DNA of 64,000 nucleotides from Tolypeutes matacus (Eukaryota; Chordata; Mammalia; Cingulata; Chlamyphoridae), in NCBI GenBank assembly GCA_026826555.1, contig JAKSZT010017954.1, forward strand, positions 7,372,374-7,436,373. The letters run 5' to 3'. This document shows positions 1 to 12,980 of the stretch, piece by piece (the first letter of the stretch is position 1; each line of letters opens with the position of its first letter). The notes beneath the pieces are model-generated. The model worked only from the letters and a program-made list of their open reading frames with translations, searched no databases and was not told the DNA's origin. Made by a program: the position numbers and the translations under genes.

Positions 1-149
1 CCAGTTGAAGCAGACCTACGGATGACCGAGATTTTAGAATTATCTAAGAAGGGTTTTTAAGTGACCATTATAGATATATATATTTTAAAGTCAACAAAAT
101 GGATGAAAATGTTAAAATTTTCAACAAAAAATAGAATCTATATAAAGAA

Positions 150-640
150 CCCAGTATCATTCTGGAACCGAAAAATACAACATGTGAAAGGAAGAACAAC
201 ATGGTAGGGACCAGACTTCCAAACTGATGGAATAAGAAAATCAGCAAATCTTCCCCTCCCACCATACAACTCTAAAACTGAGCAAAAATGTTAAATATAA
301 CAACTTTAGGGCTCTGGTAACTGAACAAAGGCATACAGAAAAACTGAGTGGCATTAACTGAGAAAGACCACTGGACCTCAGGAAAGAATAGTGGGAGTCT
401 GTGGGATTTTAGCCTGAGGCTGATCCTATTCCTATGTTCCCCTCTCCAGCTTGGGAAACAAGCAGTTGTTTCTGGAGTGTAATGTGTGAGATGAAAACTA
501 GAAACTGGGCTGCTGAAGTGGGCTGACTCGGTTTGTTGCAGAGCACAGGAAATCTCATGTCCAGGGTGTTGTTGAAAGCAATAGTGATCTGGGTGGCAAA
601 CAATCAGAACAGGGCAACATCACAGCTAGCTCACTGTTGG
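150..640 (+). mobile_element. Possible old L1-like fragment
   Basis: The A-rich strand bias and the stretch AACATGGTAGGGACCAGACT resemble L1 5' regions. The match is weak. Confidence 0.3.
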
Positions 641-1290
641 AGCCAGTAGGAGACGGGCAGAAGAGTCAGAAGTTTAACAGGAGATCAGGGCATGAGGCAG
701 CCATAGTGGGCCTTGCATATCCCCGGTGATCTGGAGGGTTGTTTTACATGCTTAAGGTCACTCATGCCACTCCTGACACCTGCTTCTACAAGAGAAGCAG
801 CTTCTCTTCTGACCACAAAAGTCAGATGCAAACTCCCCAATCCTCACTCCTGCTTGACCAACTGCTACAGCCCCACCCCATAACACTATAAAGGCTCAAT
901 CCCCTGGTCAGCTGGGCACCTCTTGCTACCTGACTGCTTGGTTGATGCAACGGTTAAGTTCATGTGTCAGCTGGGCCAGCTTATGGTGTCCAGTTGTTTG
1001 GTCAAGCAAGCACTGGCCTGATTGCTACTGTGAGGATATCTCGTGGATTCCAATCATCTGTAAGTTGATTGCATCTATGGCTGATTACATCTACAATCAA
1101 CTAAGGAGACTGCCTTCAACAATGAGCGACGTCTGATACAATCAGTTGAAGGCCTTGAAAGGAGAAGTGATGATTTCAGCAGTCAGAAGGGAGAATTTCC
1201 ATGCCTACTTCAGCTAGCCAGCTTCTCCTGGAGAATTCATTGAAAACCTTCTTCAGAGTTCCCAGTTTATGGCCTGCTCTACAGAATTTT

Positions 1291-1472
1291 TTTTTTTTTT
1301 TTTTAAAGATTTTATTTATTTATTCATTTATCCCCCCCTGCCGCCCACGCTCGCTGGGCCAGCCAGCCACGCCGCGCGGGCGGGCCCGCCCCCACCAGGA
1401 GGCCCCAGGAACCGAACCCGGGGCCTCCCATATGGCAAACGGGAGCCCCACTGATTGAGCCACAGCCGCTTC
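1291..1472 (-). mobile_element. DAS-type tRNA-derived SINE
   Basis: Read on the minus strand it starts GGGAAGCGGCTGTGGCTCAA, has the B-box-like GGGTTCGGTTCC, continues into a GC-rich middle and ends in a poly(A) tract. A perfect 18-bp target duplication, CCTGCTCTACAGAATTTT, lies at 1273-1290 and 1473-1490. The extended GC-rich middle marks a longer subfamily than most others here. Confidence 0.9.
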
Positions 1473-1552
1473 CCTGCTCTACAGAATTTTGACTTGCCCA
1501 TCTGCACAGTCACGTGAGCAAATTCCTGTAAAAACTCATATTTACGAATACA

Positions 1553-1582
1553 TACACACACACACACATACACACACACACG
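1553..1582 (+). repeat. (CA)n microsatellite
   Basis: About 14 CA units with one TA interruption, inside the LTR-like element. Confidence 0.95.
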
Positions 1583-1637
1583 TATAGATCTATATCTCCT
1601 GTTGGCTCTGTTTCCCTAGAGAACCCTGACTCACACA

Positions 1638-2589
1638 GTTGTGCTCACCTCCTGCCCTGTTTCCCGGTATTACTTGGTGATGTGTGCCAGTCCTCTCTGT
1701 TCTAGATCTGTAAGTTCTAATAAACTTTTCTTTCATACATCTCTGGTGTCACCCATCCTTGAGGCACCTATCTAACTAAAGAAACTTTCAATACATTTGA
1801 GAATAGTCACTTGTGCTCTAGAGGAAAGAAAACAAATAGGAAGGATGAAAATTGTAAGATGAGTTAAATATATATATTGAGAATTCTATTAGCTTGTGAG
1901 ATATAAGCAGAATTCCTAACACTGTTAACTTTTGATAGAATTAAATGGGTAAGCTGAAAGACATTTTATACCACAAAAAGGGTGGAACAGGCAAGAGTGT
2001 TCCTTTTAGATAGGAAGTGATGGAAAAACTTCAGGTATAGATCATATTGGCACTAAGAAAGGAGCTATGTCACCCCTAAATGAGAGACACCCCTCATTGG
2101 TGACTCCCATTACGATCCCAGTTTGATCACATGTATGCTCTTCCCTAGCAAAACAGATAAAATCGGTGGCTCTTCTTCAAACCAATCGGTGCCTCGGCTG
2201 TGGGTAGGCTGCCCCTGAGTCTGCCTCAGAGAGCAAATGTGTTTTATTGGCCCCAGGCACCTTCCATCCCCTTGAGTGAGCCTCAACTTGTTTCCTATCA
2301 ACAAGGAAAGCTGAGGCAGCAGAGAGCGAGCCAGAGTGCCAGAGACAGAGAGACGGGGTGGGGGCATATGAATACAGTTGAAATTCAAGTTGAGTTGTGT
2401 AGCTGGAAGAGCTAATTGTGTCCATGTACCCCATCTTTTTCCCCTGGCTTCTTTCTGCTTGTTTTAAGTTGCTATAAAGCCAAGTAATCCAAGCATCTCA
2501 TTTTGTTCTGGGTGCCTTTCTGTTCTGAGACCTCTGGATGACCTTCCCAGATAGTGTTGGAGATTATCTGTAAGAAAAAAATGGAGAAC
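1638..2589. other. Upstream intergenic DNA, nothing assigned
   Basis: No gene, RNA or repeat recognised. Small open frames on both strands near 2.1-2.4 kb have no family features. Confidence 0.5.
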
Positions 2590-3075
2590 AGAAAAAAAAA
2601 AAATGGGCAAGAAACTTGAACAAGGACTTCAAAAAAAAGCATATTCATATGCCCAATAATCATATGAAAAGGTAATAAACTTCATTAATAATCACGAAAA
2701 TGCTAATTAAAAGTACCAAGTTATACCATTATGCGCCTACCAGTGAGGCTAAAATGTAAGAGACTAATGATAATAAGTGCTGACAAAGATGTATAAAGAG
2801 TGTTATAGGATGACAAATCTCCTATACTATTTGCGGGAGTGTAAATTGTTAAAACTACTTTGGAAAAGAGTTCATTTTTATCTACTAAATTAAAAAATAT
2901 TAGTGACCAAAAAACTTCATCCAAATTTCCACAAATATAAATGCATCCTTATGTGTGCTGAAAGACATGAATAAAAATGTTCCTAATAGCATTAGGCAAA
3001 CAATATATTTCACCAAAAGAGGATTATGATTATGAAGTCAAATACTATATAAAAACAAAACTCCTACAAAGCAGT
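2590..3075 (+). mobile_element. L1 3' region fragment
   Basis: GGGCAAGAAACTTGAACAAG through TTATACCATTATGCGCCTAC follows the order of L1 3' untranslated regions. A second, separate L1 fragment of the same region starts at about 3120. Confidence 0.72.
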
Positions 3076-3119
3076 AAAAAATTAATCAACAGAAATATGG
3101 GCCTAAAATATAAATAATC

Positions 3120-3930
3120 GTTTTACAAAAGAAGAAATCTAAATGAGCAATAAACATTTGAAAAGGAGCTAACCTCATTAGTCATCAGGGAAATGCAAAC
3201 TACAACCACTATTCAAGACCACTCTTTGCTGCCTGAATAGTTAAAAACAAACACACACCTGACAATTTTAATGCTTTGTGAGGATGTAGAATAATTAGAA
3301 CGCACGCTCGTGCTTTGCTAGTGGGAGTTTAAAATTCCGGAGCACTGTCTGGCTGCCTCTCCTAAAGTCAAGCATGTGCCTACCCTATGAGGCAGCAGTT
3401 CTACTGCTAGGGTCTATACCTAACAGAAGTATGGACGCATGCGCCAATAGACATCCATGGCCAGTCCCCAAATGGAACAACCCAAGTCCATAGATAAATT
3501 GATTGTGATATATTCCCTTGGGGAAATACTTTACAGCCACAAAAATTAGCAAACCAGTGCTATAAGCCACAAGCCGAGTGTACCTCACAAACACAATGTT
3601 GAAAGATGCCTGGCCCAAAGAATGATTTTGTGTGATTCCATTTGTATGAAGCCAAATAGGAAGAATCACTATAGTGATTAGGGATGAATGCTTAAGTGGT
3701 TAAAACTCTAAGAAAAAGCAAGAATGTGTTTACTGTGAAAGTGGGGAGGGGGTGGGGGTAGCGACTGGGAAGGGGGTGCAAAGGGGACTCCTAGATGTTT
3801 CTGAAGTTCTTTTTCTTGACCGGGGTGTTTGTTACACAGTGGTTGCTTTGTGTTGATTCGTTATGATTTGCAACATTTTTGTAGCTGTATTATAGTTCAC
3901 AATTATTTAAAAGGTTTAAAATAGAATAAC
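3120..3930 (+). mobile_element. L1 3' region fragment, second copy in tandem
   Basis: It restarts the same L1 region (TCATTAGTCATCAGGGAAAT) and runs to an AT-rich end. Landmarks include CCCCAAATGGAACAACCCAA near 3466 and the G-rich GGGAGGGGGTGGGGG block at 3744. Confidence 0.75.
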
Positions 3931-4291
3931 TCGCTCTCTTTCTCCCCAGAAACCAGCTCAAGCAGTGGTTCTAAGAATGCGAACACAAGCACTGCTCATT
4001 ATTAGCTTAGGGATAAAAGCTGTGCGGGCTTGGGTATTGGTGATAGTATTCCTGGTAGGAGGAGCATGTATTTTCACATTTGAGTAGCAGTTTGAGAAGT
4101 CACTAACATTAGATTTTCAACTTTTGTTATTGAAAGTTTCTGCATATTTAATGGTTTCTTCACATGCCGTGAATTGTGCATTATAGCCTAGGGAACTCCT
4201 AGGGCATAGTCTCATGGTAAATCTGGGGATTTTTAAGGCTATTACCTCCTGCTGTTGTTTTTTTACATTGTTGTTGTTTAATTTGTAATAA

Positions 4292-4545
4292 AAGCAAACA
4301 CCTATATAGTGCTTACTGTGTGCCAGGCCTAAGTGATTTACATGTATATCATTAAATCGTTTAATCCCCAAAATAAGTCTTCTCTTTTAGTGTTATTATC
4401 TCTGTTTTATAGATGATGACAAGGAGTCCGAGAGACTGAGGTATTAGTCTGTGGTCAGAAAGCCAGAAAGTGGTAGAGCTGGACCTTGACCCCTGGGGCC
4501 TGACCTCAAAGCCCATGATCTGGGCCACTACGCTGTGCTGCCTTA
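4292..4545 (-). mobile_element. MIR
   Basis: Full-length order in reverse: CTTACTGTGTGCCAGGCCTA, AAGCCAGAAAGTGGTAGAGC and GGCCACTACGCTGTGCTGCC. Confidence 0.85.
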
Positions 4546-5799
4546 TAAACGGTAAATGAATCATTTGACTGTACGTGACAACGATGATAATGTGTTAAGC
4601 CATTCAAAACATATATAGAATCAAAACAATTTCAAAAATGGCCTGACATCAGAAAGGGAGTGTCTTATAAAGGTCATAAAATTGTCATGAAGTGACCTGA
4701 GAAACTATTGCAGATTGAAAGCAGATTCAGCACGACTCTATCTTAATGGCAAGCTGCCAATACAACGAATGTGCAATAACTGGGTCAAGGTGGACGATCC
4801 CAGGGTTTCTAAAGTCCATCGTCCTGAGAGCTGGCATTGGGCAGGAGGGTACATTTAATGAGAGGTCTCAGGGGCTAGCCTGGCATGGCATCAGCAGAGG
4901 GTCTGCGGCTGTTGGCGGGAGGTGAGGTGGCGAGAGCGGCACCCAGCCTCGCAGCACGGCACAGGCATTGGAGCTGGGAGTCAGAGCCCCTGGGTGCCAG
5001 TCTGCCTCTACCTGCTGCTCACTGAGTTTTCCTGTCTCAGAGGTTGGTCTTCAATGTCCTTACCCAGGGAGTGTCCCCCCTGGCAGGCATCAAGCCAGTG
5101 CACATCAAGTCCCCGCACGAGTGTCTGGTTATCATTTGTTAGAAAAACATGTTTTTCTCAATTTGTTTATAGTCTAATCATGGTCAACACGTTTACAATG
5201 TTTTTGGGATTCAAGATCGTGAACATTATTTCAATACATAACTGGGAGAGGTTCTACCATTTAAAGGGAAAAGCCACCATCAGCATGATCGAAATATGTT
5301 TTTGAATCAATAAGTGTATTGATCATGCCCGTGGTCATGGCATGACTTAACTATTTCCACCAGTCTGCCCTCAAGTTTAACTAGTATTGTCATTTGAACT
5401 CATTCTAGGAATTCTTGGACATCACACCCAAGGTTTCCCTCCTCCTGGGAATTAGCCTGCTTATTCCTTTCTTCTCTGCATCCCAACTCTTTCCCAACTT
5501 CTTGCCAGCATCCATTTCCCCCTTTTTCCTCCAAGGCCAATCTTGGTCCCCAGCTGCAAACAACGAATAAACTTTGGAAGAGGTATCCAAGAACAGCCTT
5601 GGACTTTCCTTCTGGGATATGGAACAAAGAGGAAGGAAGAAGGCCTGTTTGACTTTGAAAAGTCCTGTTTCAACTGTGAGATTCTGTAGTTTCCTGATGA
5701 GACAGAATGACGGATGTAACCCTGGCATTTACCCATTAAAGCAATGAGGAATAGGTCTAATTTGTGGTATTTCTAACTGATAGTTTGCAGTTTAAAGTT

Positions 5800-6070
5800 A
5801 AGATATTTCATTACTTCCAGATGGTCAGCTAACTTCCAGCCAGAGAAGCATTACTGCTGAGTTTAAGAATAGCTATGATGCAAAGAGAGATTTTAATTAT
5901 CATGTAAAGGATCTAATTAAAAAGACATACAGTAGTCGGCTTTTCACATGCTCAAACCTATAAAATCAGTAGTTTAAAAAATTACCTTAAGGAGGAAATG
6001 GCAAAATTATTCAGTTTGAAGCAGAGACACTTGAGGAATTTCTCAAATTAGAGAACTAGAATTGAGTTAA
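5800..6070 (+). other. AT-rich single-copy stretch, possible conserved non-coding element
   Basis: No repeat recognised. Homeodomain-like cores (TTTTAATTATCATG, TCTAATTAAAA) cluster near 5890-5930. No frame of interest. Confidence 0.3.
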
Positions 6071-6204
6071 CTGCTTGTTCCTTGGTGCCTTGGTTTCCAC
6101 GTTCCTCCCTCTGTCCTTTTCACAGATCTGTGAAGGTTCCTCAAGTAGTTTTGTGTCTTTGTAATTTTCTTTTTGGAATAAGGCAGATTCTCTTCAATCA
6201 GGCA

Positions 6205-6350
6205 AGCACGTGATTGAGTTCCTGGCTTCTCAACTTTGACTGCCCAAGTTCAGGGCCCAATTCCTCTACTCAATGCATGGCCCTGGACAAAGTACATAAA
6301 TTCTCTGAGCTTCTGCTTCCTGATCTGTCAAAAGCTAAGCCTTCTCCAGA
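6205..6350 (+). mobile_element. MIR remnant
   Basis: GCCCTGGACAAAGTACATAA with CTTCTGCTTCCTGATCTGTC fits the MIR middle. Confidence 0.5.
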
Positions 6351-8310
6351 GGGCTTCTAGAGCATGTTTTGAGACAATGAAAAGTTAGCTACTGTTATCT
6401 GCAGAGTTTTAGAATGTGCATTTAATCACAGATGAAGCCAGGACTCTATGAAGATAGTGAATTCCATAGCAGAGACACACAAACATGCTGTCTTCTCTGT
6501 AACTTTCTTTTACTGACCCCCGAGCTTTGCGGCCCAGGAACATTTTACAAGAGGGCTACTGTTGATTGCAGAAGAGAGGTGAACTGGGCTCTTAGGATGT
6601 CACGACTGGCAACGAGGACGTGCTGATGTGTGCTACAGCGACCTTGAACCGAGGCGCCATCTTCCCACGTCCATGCATAATGTCAATAGCTCTGACCCTC
6701 CACCTCCCATTTTCTCTGGCCCCTCGGGATAGTTTTGGACCAAAATGCTGAAAATGGCCAGCACGACTTGATTTAAAGTATGCCTCAACGCTACTCTTTC
6801 CCTCTGTGGCCTCCAGTTTTCTTTAAAGTGCCCCTCCCGCCCCCATACTAGCTCCCCACCCCCCTTCTCATCAAACTCGTTCCAGGGGATTAATTTAATT
6901 GTGAATAAACCCGAGGGCTCCAAATATGTTAGTCTGCTCATGGAGGCTGATCTTTCTAGAGCCCAGTCTCCTTTATACCTCTGTGGTGTGCAGTGAGGCT
7001 TGGCCAGATGCTATGGAAGAGGGAAAACAGCCTTCCTCCGGCTGCTGCTTCAGGTTGGGAACTCTAATTTCTTTGGCTCCAAGGCTGTTCCCATTGGTAA
7101 GCATCTGCCAACCCTATGGCTGACCCATCATCTGTGGAATCTTTAAACTTTTGTTTCTACCTTCAATTATTGCATCAGCTGTTTATTAAGGTAAGGTAGA
7201 TGAAACCTGGGGGGATCATGATGAATGAGGCGTGGGCTCCTTTCCTACAAATCAGTTGGTGACAGGAAAGACACTCCATTATCTGGGTCTCAGTAGGCCT
7301 CCAAGGCAGGAAGTTGGCCCAGATCAAGGGGTGAGTCATTTGTTACCTGAGTGACTGTAATAGCCTCGCCTAGGTTCTGATAGGAGTTACAGATGGCTAA
7401 TAACTCCCTGGAATATTCTTTTCTATCATTCCTTCCTTCTTCTCTCCTTCCCTTCCTTCCTGCCATTTTCAGAGCTTGTCAAAATTTAAGAGAGTGGGAA
7501 GAAGATTTCCATACTATACCTTTTTCCCCCAGAATCAAAACACAGAGCACTAACTAAATGAGCTGAGGTCAGCCATCTCCAGAAGCCCAGGCTATTTCAC
7601 CTCTTATGGACAATAAGATTCTGATAATTAGGATAACTCGCTCTGACAACTAGGTTCTGAAAACTAGGATAGGTCAAGTCACTCCCTACTGCCAAGTTAC
7701 TAGCAGGGTGGGATGTGTATACAGAATATAGACAGAACTCTGATGAATCAGTAAAATAATAAACAACACATTAAAAAATATGAAAAGTTTTGAACACACA
7801 TTTCAAGATACATGAATGCCCTACAAACACACAAAAAGATGTTTATCATCATTCATCATCAGGGAAATGTAAATTAAAATGACAATGCCTGTGATACCCA
7901 CTAAAATGGCTAAAACAAAAAGACTGACCATACCAAGTGTTGGTGAGTTTTGTAGACGAACTGGATCTTATGCCTTGCTGGTGGAAATGTAAAATGGTTG
8001 AGCTACTCTGGAACCAATCTGCAGTTTCTTAGGAAGTTAAACGTTAACCATATCTTCCAGCATTCTCACTCTTAAATACTTACCCAAGAAAAACAAAAAC
8101 CTATGTTCACATGAAAACTTGTATATTAATATTCATAGTAGTTGTATTCATAATAATGCCAAATTGGAAACAAACCAAGTGTCCATCAACAGGTGAAAGG
8201 ATAAACAAATTGCAATATATCCATTCAGTGGGATATTATGCAGTAAGAGAAAAGAATGAACTACTGATACATGCTATAAACATTGGAATATCTCAAAATA
8301 ACTATGCCAA

Positions 8311-8438
8311 GGGAGTGGATGTGGCTCAAGAGGTTGAGCGCTTGCTTCCCACATGGGAGGTCCCAGGTTCAGTTCCTGGTGCCTCCTAAAAACAAACGAA
8401 AAAACAACAACAAGCACACAAATGAAAAAACCAACTCA
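8311..8438 (+). mobile_element. DAS-type SINE, first of a tandem pair
   Basis: The head GGGAGTGGATGTGGCTCAAG and the B box AGGTTCAGTTCC are clear, followed by an A-rich tail. It is inserted in an L1 3' end. Confidence 0.88.
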
Positions 8439-8439
8439 G

Positions 8440-8538
8440 GGGAGCTTATGTGGCTCAGTGGTTGACCACCCGCCTTCCACATATGAAGTCCCGGGTTCAA
8501 TCCCCTGCCCTGGTACCTCAAAAACAAACAAACAAAAA
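8440..8538 (+). mobile_element. DAS-type SINE, second of a tandem pair
   Basis: A second head in the same orientation (GGGAGCTTATGTGGCTCAGT, GGGTTCAATCC) directly follows the tail of the first. The heads differ, so they are probably two insertions, the second into the A-rich tail of the first, or a dimeric element. CTATGCC flanks the pair and the L1 resumes afterwards. Confidence 0.88.
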
Positions 8539-8800
8539 TCTATGCCTAGTGAAAGAAGCCAGGCAAAAAAAGGGCATATTGTATAATTTGATTTATACAG
8601 AAAGTAAATCAGAGTTGGCCTGTGGCCAAGGATTGTCTAGAGAGGGTCATGAGGGAATTTCTTTGGGGGTGAGGGGAATAATCTCTATCTTGAAAGTGGT
8701 GATGATTATATGAGTGAATATATTTGTTAAAAAAACCTCTTTTAAATGTGCACTTAAAATAGGTACATTTTATCGTATATAAATTACACCTAAAGAAAAT

Positions 8801-11309
8801 TGATTTTAAAAAGAATGGGAAAGCAGTAAACCAATAAATACAACCAAAAATCTTCCAAAAACTTCTGAATGTGTGACCATTGGGAAGAAGTAGCCAAAAC
8901 TCATGGTAGACAAATCAGCTGTGCCAAACTGGAAATCTTTGTGATTCCCAGGAAGAATTTTTTTCAGCATAATTTCCCCTCTGTAGTAGTTTGCACACAG
9001 CTGGGTTTCTCTCGCTAAAACAGTGAGCTGGCTGGTGAAGGTTGAAGGACAGATAGCGGTTAGGTGGTTCTCTGTGAAATCACATTTATCATCTGAGAAT
9101 AAAATCAAGTTACTTTTAAGTGGCAGATGATACTGGGAAATCAGGGGTTTCTGAAACTCAGAAAATGCCAGCTAACATGCTTTTATAGGTCTGTTTTGAA
9201 ACATGAATATTCTAGGCCGAATGGAGCTATTGTGGGTCTGGAAGGCATAGGGCAGATGTTTTGATGTTGGCTTTATGGATGCCCATAAAGAAATTCTCCT
9301 GTGTATTGGACACAAATAGGTTTTTACCTCCTAGCAAATTCAGATATCTCCTTCATTCACTTTTGTGGGAATACAAGCCAGTATGTACAATGGCAAACAG
9401 AAATCAAATTCCAGGGGGAACTACTCCATACTTCAGGGGGAAGGGCACAAACAAGGGCCACTGTGGGTCAGGCAGATGTTCATTCATTTCTTCAACTCAT
9501 TTGTTCACTCACTTATTCAGGAGACGTTCAGTGTGAACCTAATAGGCGTTCGGCTGTTGAAGAGAGAACACATGGTCTCTGACTTCAAGGCTCTCATAGG
9601 CCACTTGGAGAAGAAATGTGAGCAAATAATTACAATGTCCTATAGTGATTGAGGTGGGTGCTCACAAAACTATGAGGATGCAGATGAGGGAGGACCTAAC
9701 TCAATCTAGGGAACTGGGGAATATTTTGCACACACATACACACACATACACATACTTGCATACTTGTGCACACACAGATACTCATCTGTGTACTCATTTG
9801 ATACAGAGATGCCAAGGATGAGTTGGTGAGGGACTCCTGGCCTTCAACATTCTCCTAAACAATCCATAGTGAATATGCTACCCATGGATTTCTTTAAACC
9901 CACATAAATAACAGAAAAAGGAGTAAAAGAGGCTTCCGGTGTCTCTAGTTCTGGGACGAAGAGGATAAGCATTCTTATTTCCTTCATCCTACTAAAGTAT
10001 AAACCACCTTCTGGGCCTGAAGAATAAAATAGCACTTTGGTATAATTTATTTATTCTTCTAATTTATTAATGTGTGGATGTATGGATTGGTTGCCATTAT
10101 GCAATTGCACAGATACATTTTCCCCAAATATACAAGATACTTGGATTTGGTTACACCATTCTGGATTTCCATTCTTTGCTTCTCCCTATTTTAAATATGA
10201 GATATTTGTGACCTACTCATCCTCCTAAGAAAAGACCAATATGAAAAAAATGTCACTTGCAAATTTTGTAATGACATTCTGAAAATACAGTTTATTAATA
10301 GACCACCATGGGGTTGACTATATAATGGGAAAGTGAGACTTTATTTCAGTTCATTGATTTGAAACCAAACCACTGATTTAGTGCCTGTAGTCATTACTAT
10401 CTTAGAAGCTTGAGGTATTGGGTTCTGCCTCCTGCTTTCCCCTACAGATACCCTCTCCTTCCAGGTGAGATGTTGGATGTCTACCTGCAGGCTCATACCC
10501 ATCTGGTCTGGGAGCCAGCCTGGCCTTGAGGTTAGTCATGGAAGGCAGAGACTTAAGGAGATTACAATGCTCAGGTGCTCAGGGACTCAGCATCTGCTGG
10601 GCTAAGATGCTGATCAAGCCTTGATTGTGTGACCCAAGGTGAAGGCCTCTACTTGCACCCTGGTGCTTTCTCTGATTCCTCCTGCCTGAGTCCCTGGCTG
10701 GTAGACTTTGGTTCAGATGCCTGTCTTTTTTCTGGGTAGTCACCTCTCCAAGGCAACTAGTCTTACCCTTGAGTCCCCAACCTGTGGCTAGGGCTCTATG
10801 ACCTGATGAGAGTCCATCTGGTGTGGACCAGGTTCCTGGATATTTCCCATCCACAGGTGATCTGGAATCCAGTTACCTATATTGCTGGACATCTCACCTG
10901 CTGCTTTTCATTGGCTATCACGTTTCACTTGCCCATCTGGGCTTCCTCTGTCATCTGCTATAGGTTCTCTCTCTCCAGTGTCTGTTGCCTCCCCAACCTC
11001 TTGTCTCTTCCACCACCCCATGAATGCCACCCAGACCCACCTCAACAAGCTAAGCTGCCCTCAGTCTATCTCACCTTGTAATTGGACCTCCTACTTATAG
11101 TGACAAAGATAGTCATTTGCAAGACTCTTCCATTCGTGGAAGTTGCTCTAGGAAAGTGTTTGCTAAAGTGTGGTATCCATAACTCTAGTGGAATCTGAGA
11201 TAAATCAGATGGTCTGTGGATGGGCATTTTTTGTGAAAACATTAATTACTTCATGATAAAATTACATTACAAGGAAATATAGCTTTCAAAACAAACCCAT
11301 GAAAAAAGT
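8801..11309. other. Upstream intergenic DNA, mostly unassigned
   Basis: Contains an AC-rich tract near 9733-9760 and an L2-like stretch near 9480-9720; the rest shows no recognisable element or gene. Confidence 0.45.
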
Positions 11310-11575
11310 GTACAGCATGTAGGTTCAGAGCATGAATTTTAGAGCCGGACTACCTGGTTCAAGTCCTGGCTCCTCCACTTATCGACTGTGTGACCTTGGC
11401 AAGTGATTGAATGTCTCTGTGTTTCAGTTTCCTTACGTGTTAAATGGGCACGATAATAATAGCATCCACCTGATAGGGTGTTTAAGAATATTAAACAGAG
11501 TTAAAGCATGGAAAGCATTAAATAAGTTAAAACGTGTATCTTAAAGGCACAGTGCATAGTAGGCACCCAATAAAT
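11310..11575 (+). mobile_element. MIR, nearly full length
   Basis: GAGCATGAATTTTAGAGCCG, CGACTGTGTGACCTTGGCAA, GTTTCCTTACGTGTTAAATG and a 3' GTAGGCACCCAATAAATTTT occur in order. Confidence 0.88.
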
Positions 11576-11689
11576 TTTGCTTTATTACTTTATGGATATT
11601 ATGGCCTAAAATCTAGCTAATTGAAAAAAAAAAAAAAAGAATTGAATTGGTTCATATAAAACACTATGTAAAAAATACCACAGTTGGTA

Positions 11690-12655
11690 TTTGTGGTAGA
11701 CTGAACAATGGCCCTGGTGATATCCACGTCCTAATCCCTGAAACCTAGAAAGGTTACTTTATATGGCAAAGGGGACTTTGCAGATGTGACTAAATTAGGG
11801 ATCTTGAGATGGGGAGATTATCCCAATAGGCTCTAAATGCAATCACAAGTGTCCTTATCCGAGGTCGACGGTGGGAGATTTTGCACAGCTGAGATGAAGC
11901 ATAAGTTGTGACGATGGAAGCAAGAGGTTGGAGTGATGTGAGGAAGGGATCCTGAGTCAAGGAATGAAGATAATCCCCAGAAGCTAGAAAAGACAAGGAA
12001 GTGGATTCTTCCCTACAGCCTTGTGATGGCTCATGTGCTGCATCAGCTGGGCTCGGTTATGGTGCATGGTTGTTCCTTCAAGCAAGCGCTGGCCTGATTG
12101 TTACTGTGAGGGTATTTCGTAGATGCATTTAAATCATTAGTCCGTTGATTGCATCGACAGCTGATTACATCTACAATCAACAAAAGAGCTTGCCTTCGGC
12201 AATGAGAGGAGTCTCTTCATCCAACCAATTTGAGGCCTTAGAGCAAGAACTGAGGATTTCAGCAGTCAGGAAAAAGAATTTCTGTTCTACTTCAGCCAGC
12301 CTGCTTCTCCCGGGGGAACTCAACGGCACCTTCATTGGAGTTTCCAGCCTGTGGCCAACCCTGCAGAATCTGGATTTGTCCTCCCCACAGTTGCATGAGC
12401 CAATCTCTATGTTAAATATCTTAATATTTACATATAGATCATGTTGGCTCTATTTCCTTGAAGAACTTTGAATAATACAAGCTACCAGAAAGATACAGCC
12501 CTGCTGACATGCTCTCTTAAGCCCACTGAAACTGATCTTGGATTTCTGGCCTCCAGAATGAGATTTATGAGAATAAATCTCTGTTGTTTTAAGCTCCTAG
12601 GTCTGTGATCATTTCTTACAGCAGCAGCAGGAAACTGATCTGAAACATTAGGAGA
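11690..12655 (+). mobile_element. MLT1-type LTR, split by a younger LTR-like element
   Basis: TGGTAGACTGAACAATGGCC, GGGACTTTGCAGATGTGACT and GGCCTCCAGAATGAGATTT are MLT1-like landmarks in the right order. The two halves (11690-12021 and 12480-12655) join across the insertion. Confidence 0.78.
12022..12479 (+). mobile_element. LTR-like element inserted in an MLT1 LTR
   Basis: It runs from TGTGATGGC to GAATAATACA, with flanks AGCCT and AGCTA as an imperfect 5-bp duplication. It is a second copy of the 942-1637 family. The MLT1-like sequence resumes on its right. Confidence 0.75.
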
Positions 12656-12980
12656 CCGGTAAATAGATCAGTTAGGGTGCACTACAAATAAATCCCCCAA
12701 ATGTGGTAGCTTAAAGTAGATTATTCTTTTTCTTACTAATATAGGATCCGTGTTTCAGGTTATCAGGTGGTTTAACTCCCAGGTGGTGATTCAGGGCCCC
12801 AGGGTCCTTTCATCTTGAGGCTCTTCTTACCCCTCAAGTCTTGTTGCTACCTTCAGGTTTTAACACACAGATCATGGGAAAATGAAGAGCCCATCAGCTC
12901 ACAGGAAGCTGTAGTTTTGAAGGCCACCACCAGAGGCTTTGTGAAACCACCCAGCCTGGCTCATCTGGAGCTGAAGCGCT

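Larger units (their letters stand above)
942..1637 (+). mobile_element. LTR-like element (TGTGATGG...TAATACA type), interrupted by a DAS SINE
   Basis: This matches the copies at 12022-12479 and, in reverse, 39330-39779. Shared landmarks are GATTACATCTACAATCAA, GGATTTCAGCAGTCAG and a terminal TTTCCCTAGAGAACCCTGAC. The family ends in TG...CA, which fits an LTR. The DAS SINE at 1291-1472 splits it. A CA microsatellite lies near 1553-1582. Confidence 0.7.
7740..8800 (+). mobile_element. L1 3' region interrupted by two DAS SINEs
   Basis: The L1 order is clear: CATCATCAGGGAAATGTAAA, then AAGTGTCCATCAACAGGTGA, then after the SINE pair GTGAAAGAAGCCAGGCA and TTATCGTATATAAATTACAC. Confidence 0.85.

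Noticed and set aside
8311..8538. A tRNA gene (A and B box-like sequences)
   Set aside because: The same head recurs many times with A-rich tails and target duplications, so it is a SINE; no cloverleaf with an intact anticodon arm is evident.
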